This document shows positions 26,568 through 34,814 of a stretch of DNA of 64,000 bases, piece by piece (positions within the stretch are counted from its first letter, which is position 1; each line of letters begins with the position of its first letter). Source of the stretch: Bacillus mycoides (GTDB lineage: Bacteria; Bacillota; Bacilli; Bacillales; Bacillaceae_G); contig NZ_CP036132.1 in the NCBI RefSeq assembly GCF_018742245.1, positions 2,103,001 through 2,167,000 on the forward strand, read 5' to 3'. The position numbers were made by a program, and so were the translations under genes. Below the pieces are notes generated by a model. It did not search any database, had not been told where the DNA came from, and saw only the letters and a list, made by a program, of their open reading frames with translations.

Positions 26568-26903
26568 ATGACAATGACTGCTGGTCTTGCATTAGTTGGA
26601 AGTTGCTTTATTGTAGCAGAATTATGCCAAATTTTCATTCGAAAAAGAATGTATAAGAAGAGAAGACCATATGAATTACAATATATACCTGTGTTTGTAA
26701 TTTTGTTTTGCATGTTATTTGTATTACAAAACGCATCTCATTTCCCGCCTCTTTTGAACATCTTTTTGAAGTTTGGTTTGCTATATAGTGGCGTTGGAAT
26801 ATTTCTTTTATTTCTTTTATTTTGCGTACGCTACATCCACTATCAATCATACATATTCATTTTAAATTGGTTAAAAAAAAGTGATAGAACCCCCCTTACA
26901 TAA
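26568..26903 (+). CDS. Small integral membrane protein, 111 residues
   Basis: Not recognised as a named family. Three hydrophobic segments are seen: about residues 3-23, 42-60 and 66-95, with a strongly basic loop (RKRMYKKRRPYE) after the first, predicting a cytoplasmic loop there. GGGTAGGTGAACGT precedes the ATG, and the stop lies within a terminator stem. It follows the GNAT gene by 45 bases and may be cotranscribed with it. Confidence 0.65.
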   Translation: MTMTAGLALVGSCFIVAELCQIFIRKRMYKKRRPYELQYIPVFVILFCMLFVLQNASHFPPLLNIFLKFGLLYSGVGIFLLFLLFCVRYIHYQSYIFILNWLKKSDRTPLT

Positions 26904-26917
26904 GGGGGGTTTTTATT
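26888..26917 (+). terminator. Intrinsic terminator
   Basis: AACCCCCCTTA pairs with TAAGGGGGGTT, then TTTT. It overlaps the 3' end of the membrane protein gene. Confidence 0.88.
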
Positions 26918-27008
26918 TGTACTTGTAACGAAACTTGTACAATTAACATAAAATAGGACGAGTAGAAATGAAAGCTTATTACAATAAAGAAAGGAACGAA
27001 AAAGATAT

Positions 27009-28010
27009 ATGAAACTTGTTATAGACGCAGGGCATGGTGGATATGATTCGGGTGCTGTTGGTAATGGGTTAGTGGAAAAAGAGTTAACACTTCAAATTGC
27101 TAGACGTGTGCGAGATATTTTATCTGCAAATTACCCAATCAATATTAAAATGACACGTGATAGTGATGTGTTTATCTCTTTATCAGAACGTGCTAATATT
27201 GCTAATTCATTTGGTGCAGATTATTTTATCTCATTTCACATTAATAGTGGCGGTGGAACTGGATTTGAAAGTTATATTTACAACGCGCTATCTAATAGTA
27301 GTTCCGCATATGAAAAGCAACAAAAAATGCATGCAGCAGTAAATCCTGTATTAACAAAATACGGCCTTCGTGACCGAGGAGCCAAAAAAGCAAATTATGC
27401 GGTACTAAGAGAGACTGCAATGGATGCAATATTAACAGAGACTGCCTTTATTGATACTACATTTGATGCTAATTTATTGAAAAATCCACAATTTATTGAA
27501 GATCTAAGTCAAGCGTATGCAAACGGAATAGCAGCTATTTTTGGAGTAGCTCCAAATCCGAATCCTCCAAATCCACAACCTCCAAACCCGCAGCCAACAC
27601 CACAAACGAAGGGGATTGCTTATATCCTTGGAAAAAATGTGAATTTAAGAAGTGGTCCATCAACGTCTTCTTCAGTTATTCGTCAACTAAACTCCCCAGA
27701 ATCGTATGTCGTATATCAGGAAAGTAACGGATGGTTAGACTTAGGAAATGGACAATGGGTGTATAATGACCCTTCGTACATTAATTTTGTAAAGACGAGC
27801 AATAGTGATGGAAGCGCAATTGGTGTCGCATATATTCAAGGAACGAATGTGAATTTAAGAAATGGTCCATCAACATCTTCTTTAGTTATTCGTAAATTAA
27901 ATAAACCAGAATCTTATTTAGTATTTATTAATCAAAACGGTTGGTTGAACCTTGGTGGAAATCAGTGGGTGTATAATGATCCATCATATATTAAATATAA
28001 TCAATATTGA
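27009..28010 (+). CDS. N-acetylmuramoyl-L-alanine amidase (Amidase_3) with two SH3 domains
   Basis: 333-residue zinc amidase that cuts the lactyl-peptide bond of peptidoglycan. Catalytic domain about 1-178: His9 (DAGHGG), Glu24, His77 (ISFHINS) and catalytic Glu144 (LTETAFID). A Pro/Asn-rich linker (NPNPPNPQPPNPQPTPQ) leads to two near-identical bacterial SH3 repeats (about 205-260 and 272-330, each with NVNLRxGPSTSSxVIR and QWVYNDPSYI). There is no signal peptide, unlike secreted CwlB/CwlC-type housekeeping amidases of vegetative cells, so release by lysis, a holin, or mother-cell action in sporulation is implied. A strong terminator follows. Confidence 0.9.
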   Translation: MKLVIDAGHGGYDSGAVGNGLVEKELTLQIARRVRDILSANYPINIKMTRDSDVFISLSERANIANSFGADYFISFHINSGGGTGFESYIYNALSNSSSAYEKQQKMHAAVNPVLTKYGLRDRGAKKANYAVLRETAMDAILTETAFIDTTFDANLLKNPQFIEDLSQAYANGIAAIFGVAPNPNPPNPQPPNPQPTPQTKGIAYILGKNVNLRSGPSTSSSVIRQLNSPESYVVYQESNGWLDLGNGQWVYNDPSYINFVKTSNSDGSAIGVAYIQGTNVNLRNGPSTSSLVIRKLNKPESYLVFINQNGWLNLGGNQWVYNDPSYIKYNQY

Positions 28011-28024
28011 AAAATATAATTGAA

Positions 28025-28071
28025 CATGTCTCCATCTTATTGCTGAAATGATAAGATGGAGACATGTTTTT
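28025..28071 (+). terminator. Intrinsic terminator after the amidase
   Basis: A perfect 16-bp stem, CATGTCTCCATCTTAT with ATAAGATGGAGACATG, then TTTTT. Confidence 0.92.
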
Positions 28072-28239
28072 GTATTACTTATGTTATTTGTTGACTGGAA
28101 TAATAATTACTTTCTTATGATCATTGATTTTTCAAATGTTTCGAATGAAAAAATGAGGGTTAAAGACGGATATATATGTATTTCGAATGGGGAAGAGTGT
28201 CTAAATTATATATATTTAAAAAGTTTTCTGATATATGTA

Positions 28240-28268
28240 TTGACAATATGTAAGATATACATTACTCT
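28240..28268 (+). promoter_or_regulatory. Probable sigma-A promoter of the siderophore-binding protein gene
   Basis: TTGACA (28240-28245), 17-base spacer, TACTCT (28263-28268). The -35 is perfect and the -10 matches at four of six. Confidence 0.5.
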
Positions 28269-28280
28269 TTTAAATGTTAT

Positions 28281-28295
28281 TGATAATCACTTTCA
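28281..28295 (+). promoter_or_regulatory. Fur-box-like operator
   Basis: TGATAATCACTTTCA matches the Bacillus 7-1-7 Fur motif TGATAATnATTATCA at 12 of 14 defined positions, placed just after the -10 and 13 bases before the ATG of an iron-uptake gene. Confidence 0.6.
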
Positions 28296-28308
28296 ACTAG
28301 GAGGACAT

Positions 28309-29271
28309 ATGATACGAACTAAAAATATGCTTATACTTTGTATTATGTTACTAATGGTCATAATCGCAGGGTGTGGTAAAGAAGAGAAGAAAGAAAACGA
28401 TACATCGGTAAAGGCAAAAGATTCATATAGTATCAAGCATGCAATGGGCGAAACGACAGTAAATGGGACACCGAAAAAAGTTGTTGTTTTAACAAATGAA
28501 GGTGCGGAGGCACTTTTAGCTGTCGGAGTAACGCCAGTTGGAACTACAAAACCACGTGCTGGTGATGAATGGTATCCTCATTTAGCGAAAGAGTTAAAAG
28601 ATACGAAAGTTGTAGGAACTGAGCGTGATATTAATTTAGAGGCAGTTATGAAGCTTAAGCCGGATTTAATTATCGGGAATAAAATGCGTCATGAAAAAAT
28701 ATATGAGCAATTGAACGAAATAGCGCCAACTGTATATGCTGAAACGTTGCGCGGGGATTGGAAGGAAAACTTTACGCTCTATACAAAAGCTGTAAATAAA
28801 GAAAAAGAAGGCCAAAAGGCTCTTGAAGATTATAAAAAACGTATTAAAGGAATACAAGAGAAGTTAGGAGATAAATTGAATTCTAAAGTTTCTATTATTC
28901 GCTTCGTACCAGGTGATGTTCGGATTTATCAGAAAAACTCATTCTCAGGTGTTGTTTTAAATGATATTGGATTTAAGCGACCACCACTACAAGATAAAGA
29001 TGAATTTGCGATAAAAGGAATTACAAAAGAGCAAATTCCGAATATGGATGGGGACTACTTATTTTACTTCACATCTGATAAAGATGCAGATAAGAATAAC
29101 GAAGGAACCACGTTAGCAAAAGAATGGACAGAAGACCCACTCTTTAAGCAGCTACAGGCTTCTAAAGACAATAAAGTATTCCAAGTGGATGAAGTAATTT
29201 GGAATACAGCAGGCGGTATTAAAGCTGCAAACTTAATGCTAGATGATATTGAAAAATATTTTTTGAAATAA
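28309..29271 (+). CDS. Iron-siderophore ABC transporter substrate-binding lipoprotein
   Basis: 320-residue class III (TroA-like) periplasmic-type binding protein, lipid-anchored outside the membrane. Signal with lipobox IAGC, then KKVVVLTNEGAEALLAVGV and LKPDLIIGN, which are typical of Fe(III)-dicitrate/hydroxamate binding proteins, and the long connecting helix YTKAVNKEKEGQKALEDYKK. The frame is open to 28048, but ATG 28309 follows AACTAGGAGGACAT, and the upstream stretch overlaps the amidase terminator and the promoter. No permease or ATPase gene is adjacent, so it must use components encoded elsewhere. Iron-repressed by inference from the Fur-like box. Confidence 0.9.
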   Translation: MIRTKNMLILCIMLLMVIIAGCGKEEKKENDTSVKAKDSYSIKHAMGETTVNGTPKKVVVLTNEGAEALLAVGVTPVGTTKPRAGDEWYPHLAKELKDTKVVGTERDINLEAVMKLKPDLIIGNKMRHEKIYEQLNEIAPTVYAETLRGDWKENFTLYTKAVNKEKEGQKALEDYKKRIKGIQEKLGDKLNSKVSIIRFVPGDVRIYQKNSFSGVVLNDIGFKRPPLQDKDEFAIKGITKEQIPNMDGDYLFYFTSDKDADKNNEGTTLAKEWTEDPLFKQLQASKDNKVFQVDEVIWNTAGGIKAANLMLDDIEKYFLK

Positions 29272-29283
29272 ATGAATGGTTGA

Positions 29284-29317
29284 GTGCATCACTTTAAATA
29301 GGTGATGTACTTTTTTG
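29284..29317 (+). terminator. Intrinsic terminator
   Basis: GTGCATCAC pairs imperfectly with GTGATGTAC around TTTAAATAG, then TTTTTT. Confidence 0.75.
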
Positions 29318-29402
29318 TTGAGTTAAATACAGAAAATTCCTTCTTTTAAGTGTGGATAAGTTGTACAATAAAACCAATCATGGAATAAAGGAGTGGGAAG
29401 GA

Positions 29403-30278
29403 ATGAAAGCTACTCATAAAGATTGGATTTTGTTTAACGGGAGACTTATAAATACGAAAGAAGAACAGCCAATGGTTGCGTTAGAAGAGCGAGGACTCCA
29501 ATTTGGTGATGGCATATATGAAGTATTTAGGCTATACGATGGGAAGCCTCATTTATTAGACTTACATTTGGAACGCTTTTTTAAATCTATGAGGGAAATA
29601 AATATTGTTCCGCCGTTTACAAAGGAAGAGTTAGTTGAAGAACTTCATCAAATGATTGAAAGAAATCAATTTCAAGAGGATGGGAATGTGTATCTTCAAA
29701 TATCACGTGGAGCTCAAGCTCGAAATCATGTGTATGAAAAAGATTTACAGCCAACATATTTTGCGAATATTGTTTCGTTTCCAAGACCTACTACTACTAT
29801 GGAACAAGGAATAAAGGTTACTGTAGAAGAGGATATACGCTGGAAGTTCTGTCATATAAAATCTTTAAACCTGCTACCTAATATCATGATTAAAAATAAA
29901 ATAAACGAGCAAGGGTATCAAGAAGCGATATTAGTACGAGATGGAGTTGTAACAGAAGGGTGTCATTCGAATTTCTTTATGGTGAAAAATAATAAATTAG
30001 TTACACATCCGGCCGATAATTTCATTCTACACGGCATTACTCGCCACTACGTTATTACATTAGCAAAAGTTTTACATATTGAAGTAGAAGAGCGTGAATT
30101 CTCATTGCAAGAAGTATACGAGGCTGACGAATGTTTCTTTACAGCGACACCACTTGAAATATTCCCTGTTGTTCAAATTGGTGATGAGAAGTTTGGAAGC
30201 AGCGAAAGAGGACCAATTACGAAAAAACTACAAGTTGCATATGAAGAAAGTATTAGTTTGTTTAAAGTGACAAATTAA
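29403..30278 (+). CDS. dat: D-amino-acid transaminase (class IV PLP aminotransferase)
   Basis: 291 residues. Makes D-glutamate (or D-Ala) for peptidoglycan by PLP-dependent transamination. The order LFNGRLIN, EERGLQFGDGIYEVFRLY, EDIRWKFCHIKSLNLLPNI (PLP Lys in IKSLNLL) and VTEGCHSNFF follows Bacillus D-AAT closely, and the IKSLNLL segment separates it from the branched-chain enzymes. ATG 29403 follows GAGTGGGAAGGA. The upstream in-frame ATG at 29352 has no site. Confidence 0.88.
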   Translation: MKATHKDWILFNGRLINTKEEQPMVALEERGLQFGDGIYEVFRLYDGKPHLLDLHLERFFKSMREINIVPPFTKEELVEELHQMIERNQFQEDGNVYLQISRGAQARNHVYEKDLQPTYFANIVSFPRPTTTMEQGIKVTVEEDIRWKFCHIKSLNLLPNIMIKNKINEQGYQEAILVRDGVVTEGCHSNFFMVKNNKLVTHPADNFILHGITRHYVITLAKVLHIEVEEREFSLQEVYEADECFFTATPLEIFPVVQIGDEKFGSSERGPITKKLQVAYEESISLFKVTN

Positions 30279-30288
30279 TAATGAGGGA

Positions 30289-30317
30289 AAAAGCTGGTAT
30301 TCCCCCAGCTTTTTTTC
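30289..30317 (+). terminator. Intrinsic terminator after dat
   Basis: AAAAGCTGG pairs with CCAGCTTTT, then T residues. Confidence 0.85.
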
Positions 30318-30377
30318 ATGATATAATTCAACCATAGGACAAATTTTGAAAACGCTGTAAAAAAGGGGATTTAATGT

Positions 30378-31025
30378 ATGAATTATGAAGATTTTAAAGA
30401 AGTAATTCACGGTAGACGAAGTGTTAGAAAGTTTACAGAACAAGAAGTATCCACTAGTGATATAAAAGAAATTATTGATTGTGCTCGTTATGCACCGAGT
30501 GATACGAACTCACAAACGTGGGAGTTCTTGGTCATTATGAATCGAGAAAAAATTAAAGAAATTGAACAAATGACATGGGATGCATTACATAAACTTGCGG
30601 CAAAGGCAGCAGAAAATGGAGAAGAGAAAGCAGGGAAATTACTTACACGTTCTTTCGGTCCATATGCGACAGCTTTCTCTGAGGCGCCAGTATTAATCGT
30701 ATGTTTGGCAACACCATATGAATCAAAGTTTCGTGAAAAGATATTTGATCCAATTGCCTTCGTTCCTGATTCAGTGTGGGAAGAGGAAGGAATTAAGAGT
30801 AGCTGTCTAGCAGCACAAAACTTAATGTTGGCTGCACATGCGAGAGGACTTGGCACTTGTCCAATGACAGGACCTGTATTGTTAGCTCAAGATGAACTGC
30901 GACAATATTTACAAATTGAGCCTCAAAAACAAATTAATATGGTAATTTCACTTGGGTTTCCGAAAGATAAGCCGAAGAAACTTTCTCGAAAAGAAGTTGA
31001 TGAGATTACAACATTTATTTTCTAA
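30378..31025 (+). CDS. Nitroreductase-family FMN oxidoreductase
   Basis: 215-residue homodimeric flavoenzyme of the NfsA/FRP fold. HGRRSVRKF near the N-terminus binds FMN phosphate; CARYAPSDTNSQTWEF is the second FMN segment; AAQNLMLAAHARGLGTCPMTG and VISLGFPKDKPKK are typical of the C-terminal half. Reduces nitro or quinone compounds with NAD(P)H; the natural substrate is unknown. AAAAAAGGGGATTTAATGT precedes the ATG. Confidence 0.88.
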   Translation: MNYEDFKEVIHGRRSVRKFTEQEVSTSDIKEIIDCARYAPSDTNSQTWEFLVIMNREKIKEIEQMTWDALHKLAAKAAENGEEKAGKLLTRSFGPYATAFSEAPVLIVCLATPYESKFREKIFDPIAFVPDSVWEEEGIKSSCLAAQNLMLAAHARGLGTCPMTGPVLLAQDELRQYLQIEPQKQINMVISLGFPKDKPKKLSRKEVDEITTFIF

Positions 31026-31036
31026 ATGTTATGTAG

Positions 31037-31068
31037 AAAAGACATTGAAATGCCAATGTCTTTTTATT
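31037..31068 (+). terminator. Intrinsic terminator after the nitroreductase
   Basis: AAAAGACATT pairs with AATGTCTTTT, then TATTTT. Confidence 0.85.
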
Positions 31069-31285
31069 TTGAATGAATATTTCTTTAGTGAATTGGGCTA
31101 AAATGATGAATAAGGTGGAATTACTATTTATTTCTTAAAAAAAGTTAATGTTCTTAAAATGAAAGTATGGTACAGTAATCGTGAGCAAGCTAATATTTGT
31201 TCATGAAAGTGTTAAAAACTAGTTTTAAAATTAAGAAGTTATTTTTGTATAATAAATTATAATGAAATAACAGGGGGGATGAATT

Positions 31286-31774
31286 TTGAAGAAATTCATA
31301 ATCACTGGATTGTCTGTATTGTTATTAGTAGGCTGTGGTGCTCCAAAGGAAAAAGAAGATGCACAGTCAAATCAGGAAGAACAAGTTGTAAATGCAAGTG
31401 ATGAGAATATGGTCGTATTTCCTGAAGGAGCGGTGCCAATCGGGGAAGGGAAAGTAAAAGTAACTACGCCAGATGGTACTTCTGAAAATGGCAATATACC
31501 AACTGTATTCATAAAAAAGGATACTTTAATTCAGCAAGTCGAATTAGAACTTTCCAATTTTCAAAATGATAAAGAAACATTTGTATTTGTAGATCAAATA
31601 CTTGCAGATAAACATCAAGTAACTAGTACAACACAGACAACAGTACAATTAAAAGAAAAGACGCTTGAGACAGGTAGTCATACGATTACCGCAGTTCAGT
31701 TTGAAAACAATGACCCGAAAGGAAAAGTCATTAGCTTTAATCAAGCGACGTTTGAAACGAAGCCTGCGTCTTAA
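31286..31774 (+). CDS. Hypothetical lipoprotein, 162 residues
   Basis: Not recognised as a named family. The N-terminus KKFIITGLSVLLLVGCGAP is a lipoprotein signal with lipobox LVGC (Cys17), followed by an acidic Gln/Glu-rich linker (EKEDAQSNQEEQ) and a predicted beta-rich domain of about 115 residues. It would sit on the outer face of the membrane. The start is TTG at 31286 behind CAGGGGGGATGAATT. Monocistronic with its own terminator. Confidence 0.72.
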   Translation: MKKFIITGLSVLLLVGCGAPKEKEDAQSNQEEQVVNASDENMVVFPEGAVPIGEGKVKVTTPDGTSENGNIPTVFIKKDTLIQQVELELSNFQNDKETFVFVDQILADKHQVTSTTQTTVQLKEKTLETGSHTITAVQFENNDPKGKVISFNQATFETKPAS

Positions 31775-31779
31775 TATGA

Positions 31780-31813
31780 AAAAAGTACATTACTCAAAAG
31801 TAGTGTACTTTTT
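31780..31813 (+). terminator. Intrinsic terminator after the lipoprotein gene
   Basis: AAAAAGTACATTACT pairs with AGTAGTGTACTTTTT (one wobble) around CAAA. Confidence 0.85.
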
Positions 31814-31920
31814 AGTTTGGATTGAATTATGTCATTGAGAATAATTTGTTTCACTTTCTAGTACGAATGAATAGGAAGAACTTATTCTTTACTATCATGT
31901 AAGAGGAAGGGATTGAAAGT

Positions 31921-32106
31921 TTGAAACGAGTTATTCGTATTTTCTTATTTATTATAATGTTTTCGGTCATTTGTTTTACTTTACAAGAGGCGGTTGAAGT
32001 TACGCTCAATTATCACATTCATGACTTGTTAATTGGAGCTGTATGTTTTGTTATTGTGTATCGGTTTTATCCCGCTTTAACGGGCAGTAAGAACCTCACC
32101 TCATAA
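31921..32106 (+). CDS. Small membrane protein with a bcr1-derived C-terminus, 61 residues
   Basis: TTG start at 31921 behind AGAGGAAGGGATTGAAAGT. Two hydrophobic helices (about residues 5-22 and 36-50: IFLFIIMFSVICFTL, LLIGAVCFVIVYRF). The last 12 or so residues (YPALTGSKNLTS) are encoded by the left end of bcr1 copy 2, which starts at 32066, so the original C-terminus has been replaced. Function unknown. The good ribosome binding site and two clean helices argue that it is a real gene. Confidence 0.55.
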   Translation: MKRVIRIFLFIIMFSVICFTLQEAVEVTLNYHIHDLLIGAVCFVIVYRFYPALTGSKNLTS

Positions 32107-32223
32107 TTCGGCACATGCGAGGAAGTTAGGTGGGAGTCGGGCTTCCCATAAAAGCCCGATTGGTGAGGGCTAATAATCAGAGGAGAATGGACAAAAACCC
32201 CTCTGATTAAAGTTTCACTTTAT
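32066..32223 (+). repeat. bcr1 repeat, copy 2 (full length)
   Basis: 158 bases with TTTAT at 32066-32070 and 32219-32223. It shares ATCCCGCTTTAACGGGCAG, the GAGGAAGTTAGGTGGGAG block, AAAAGCCCGATTGGTGAGG and the terminal stem ATCAGAGGaG...CCCCTCTGAT before TAAAGTTTCAC. Its left end encodes the tail of the 61-residue protein. Confidence 0.88.
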
Positions 32224-32358
32224 GATAAACTCGGATTAAGGTAAGTATTGAGAGGGAAATGTAGGTATTTCATTTGTAATGTCGAATAGTACATACGGTG
32301 TCGTAATAACAAATTTTCTATTGTTTACTGTGAAACAGAAGAAGGAGAGATTGTAGTT

Positions 32359-32907
32359 ATGAAAAGAGCTCTTATAAATATTGATTATACATATGATTTT
32401 GTAGCTGAAAAAGGTGCTTTAACTTGCGGGAAACCAGGTCAAGAAATTGAGAAGGAACTTGTAAATGTAACGAAACAATTTATTGAAAAAGGTGATTACG
32501 TAGTATTTGCGATCGATAAACATGAAGACAATGATGTATATCATCCTGAAGCGAAATTGTTTCCACCTCATAATATAGCAGGTACAAATGGAAGAGACTT
32601 GTTTGGTGAATTACAAGATGTATACGAAAAATATAAAAATACTGAGAATGTATACTATATGGACAAAACACGTTACAGTGCTTTTGCAGGAACGGATTTA
32701 GAAATGAAGCTAAGAGAAAGAGGAATAGAGGAAGTACATCTTGTAGGTGTATGTACAGATATTTGTGTCCTTCATACAGCAGTAGATGCTTATAACAAAG
32801 GGTTTCAAATTGTGGTTTATGAAAAAGCAGTAGCATCTTTTAATGCGCAAGGACATGAATATGCACTTGGACATTTTAAATCTTGTTTAAATGCAGAAGT
32901 GAAGTGA
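32359..32907 (+). CDS. pncA: Nicotinamidase
   Basis: 182-residue isochorismatase-fold hydrolase that turns nicotinamide into nicotinate for NAD salvage. The catalytic triad is Asp9 (NIDYTYDF), Lys103 (YMDKTRYSAF) and Cys136 (VCTDICVLHT). Metal ligands Asp53, His55 and His71 (AIDKH, PPHN) are in place, which marks nicotinamidase over other isochorismatase-like enzymes. Very close to B. subtilis PncA/YueJ throughout. GAAGGAGAGATTGTAGTT precedes the ATG. Confidence 0.94.
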   Translation: MKRALINIDYTYDFVAEKGALTCGKPGQEIEKELVNVTKQFIEKGDYVVFAIDKHEDNDVYHPEAKLFPPHNIAGTNGRDLFGELQDVYEKYKNTENVYYMDKTRYSAFAGTDLEMKLRERGIEEVHLVGVCTDICVLHTAVDAYNKGFQIVVYEKAVASFNAQGHEYALGHFKSCLNAEVK

Positions 32908-32908
32908 A

Positions 32909-32942
32909 AAAAAGAGGCCTTCAAAAAGGTCTCTTTTTCACA
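32909..32942. terminator. Bidirectional terminator between pncA and the NUDIX gene
   Basis: AAAAAGAGGCCTT pairs with AAGGTCTCTTTTT around CAAA. Confidence 0.88.
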
Positions 32943-32943
32943 T

Positions 32944-33393
32944 TTAAATAGAGACGATTTGCTGTTGAATTAACTTTTTAATGAACGGGCTAATCTTTTC
33001 TGGTAGCCCATTTAAATCAAAAAATTGTACATGTAATGATTCAACTCCGTCTGCTTTTAACGAGCCGCTTTTAATGTCTCGGCAAAGGTATACGATTGTA
33101 ATAGGATAAAATTCATCTCCATTTGGTAATTGTACAAAAAATTCTTTACCTGAAAATACACTTACTAACTGAAGTGTACCAATTTCAATACCTGTTTCTT
33201 CAAGCACTTCTCGTCTTCCAGCTTCTTCTGTGGATTCACCAAGTTCCACAACACCTCCAGGAACACCCCAAATGCCATTTCGTCTTTGTTGGAGTAATAT
33301 TTGTCCTTGTTCATTAAAAACAGCTACAGCAACTCCTGCTAGATTAAGTGGTCGTGATCCAACAAGCTCCCTTAGTTCTTCAATATATCCCAT
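32944..33393 (-). CDS. NUDIX hydrolase
   Basis: 149 residues. Hydrolyses a nucleoside diphosphate linked to another moiety, with Mg. The Nudix box is complete: GGVVELGESTEEAGRREVLE followed by ETGIEIG (GX5EX7REVxEExGx). ATG 33393 follows CGGAGGTTACAAACA. An in-frame upstream start is not supported. The N-terminal IEELRELVGSRPLNLAGVAV resembles ADP-ribose or dNTP-type family members, but the substrate is open. Confidence 0.9.
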   Translation of the reverse strand: MGYIEELRELVGSRPLNLAGVAVAVFNEQGQILLQQRRNGIWGVPGGVVELGESTEEAGRREVLEETGIEIGTLQLVSVFSGKEFFVQLPNGDEFYPITIVYLCRDIKSGSLKADGVESLHVQFFDLNGLPEKISPFIKKLIQQQIVSI

Positions 33394-33754
33394 TGTTTGT
33401 AACCTCCGTGAGAAAAAAAGTATCAAATGAAATATTCGGTGTTATGTGAATATTTTCCTTGTAACGAGGTGAGTATTGCGGACTTAAAAGAAAGTCGTTT
33501 ATAAAAAATTCTATTGTAATATCCCTTTAGGGGATTAAAAAGGGTTATAGTAAATAGAAAAGGACATCTGAAGTTGAAAGATTGATTAAAGGGTTATATT
33601 GTTGAAGATGAACAATGAATACAAATACATAGTTAAGAAAGTACGATTTAAGATCAGGATAAAAGATGTTTCGAAAACAAGTGTTGAGATGATAAATACG
33701 TATTTAAAATAAAGTAGCTCTGTATGAAATTTTCATTAGTAAGGAAGTGGATGG
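33394..33754. other. Intergenic region between divergent NUDIX and mscS genes
   Basis: 361 bases. The only frame of note is a 34-codon one at 33608-33712 (+), MNNEYKYIVKKVRFKIRIK onward, with AAAGGG 15-20 bases in front; it is basic, has no family match and may be chance. No hairpin or strong promoter was identified. Confidence 0.35.
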
Positions 33755-34648
33755 ATGAGTTTATTAACGTATACTGAAGAGTTTTTTAATTATGTAAGGG
33801 AATTTTTACTTTTAAGGTTTTTACTATTTGCTTTAGTTCTTATCATTATTTCTTTTGTTATAAATCGCATTATTGATTGGTTTTTTAGAAAATCAAGCTT
33901 TTTTGATGAAGAGGTAGAGCAGACGATTCAAAGTGTAATTCGATCTATTTTTAGATATATCATTATCATCAGTCTGATCATATATTTAATTAGTCAATTT
34001 GTAGATATAAAAAGTATTATTGCAGGTGCAGGGATAGCGGGTGTTGTCATTGGTTTTGCTGCACAACAGATGCTAAAAGATGTCATATTAGGCTTTGCAA
34101 GATTAGCGGACAAAGAGTTTCGTGTTGGCGATTTTGTTACTTTTAACGGAACAAATTCAGGAACTATTGAGGAAATTAGTATTCGTTTTATGCAAATTCG
34201 TGAATGGTCAGGAAAACTCCTTACCATACCACACGGAGAGATTAGAACGATACAAAATTTTAATAAAGGATGGATGCGAGTTATTGAACGCATCACGGTA
34301 AGTTATCAGGAAGATCCTACAAGAGTTAAGGAATTGTTAGAAGAGGTCTGTGTTATGTGTAATGAACAATTGGATCAAAGTCTTTATAGAGTAGAGGATG
34401 AGGTTGTTGAACCATTTAAATATGTTGGTGTTACAGACTTAAATCCTAACCTTAAGTATGTTGGATATGAATTTTGTATTACAGGTTTGATTAAACCGGA
34501 AGATTATTTTGAAACTTCTAGACAAGTAAGATTTGAATTAATGTCTATGTTCCATAAAAATCAAGTACAAATGCCAGCAGCGAATATGTTCGTTACTACT
34601 GAAAGTTTACAAAATATCCATGTGGGACAATCTTTATCAGACAGTTAA
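33755..34648 (+). CDS. mscS: Small-conductance mechanosensitive channel, MscS family
   Basis: 297-residue membrane channel that opens on membrane tension to release osmolytes. Three helices: about residues 17-38, 65-90 and the pore helix 95-125 with alternating Gly/Ala (GAGIAGVVIGFAAQ). The beta domain has DFVTFNGTNSGTIEEISIR, the family hallmark. This is the short, three-helix class like B. subtilis YhdY/YkuT. AAGGAAGTGGATGG precedes the ATG. Confidence 0.92.
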   Translation: MSLLTYTEEFFNYVREFLLLRFLLFALVLIIISFVINRIIDWFFRKSSFFDEEVEQTIQSVIRSIFRYIIIISLIIYLISQFVDIKSIIAGAGIAGVVIGFAAQQMLKDVILGFARLADKEFRVGDFVTFNGTNSGTIEEISIRFMQIREWSGKLLTIPHGEIRTIQNFNKGWMRVIERITVSYQEDPTRVKELLEEVCVMCNEQLDQSLYRVEDEVVEPFKYVGVTDLNPNLKYVGYEFCITGLIKPEDYFETSRQVRFELMSMFHKNQVQMPAANMFVTTESLQNIHVGQSLSDS

Positions 34649-34732
34649 TGAAAACTAGCTAATTTCTGTTTTGGTTTAGAATTTAGATTTGCAAATCAGC
34701 AGATTTGAATGAACTATATGGGATATCTCCTA

Positions 34733-34765
34733 AAAAAGAGCTGAAGGAATTCAGTTCTTTTTGTT
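34733..34765 (+). terminator. Intrinsic terminator after mscS
   Basis: AAAAAGAGCTGAA pairs with TTCAGTTCTTTTT (one wobble). Confidence 0.82.
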
Positions 34766-34788
34766 TGTAGTATTTAGAAATTTCTTAA

Positions 34789-34797
34789 TGTTATAAT
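34789..34797 (+). promoter_or_regulatory. Extended -10 promoter for the two-component operon
   Basis: TGTTATAAT, an extended -10 with perfect TATAAT, places the transcription start near 34804, which disfavours start codons before 34809 for the kinase. Confidence 0.5.
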
Positions 34798-34814
34798 GGT
34801 AGTTGGTGATGAGA

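Noticed and set aside
28048..28308. N-terminal extension of the siderophore-binding protein frame
   Set aside because: It overlaps the amidase terminator and the promoter, lacks a ribosome binding site, and would bury the lipoprotein signal.
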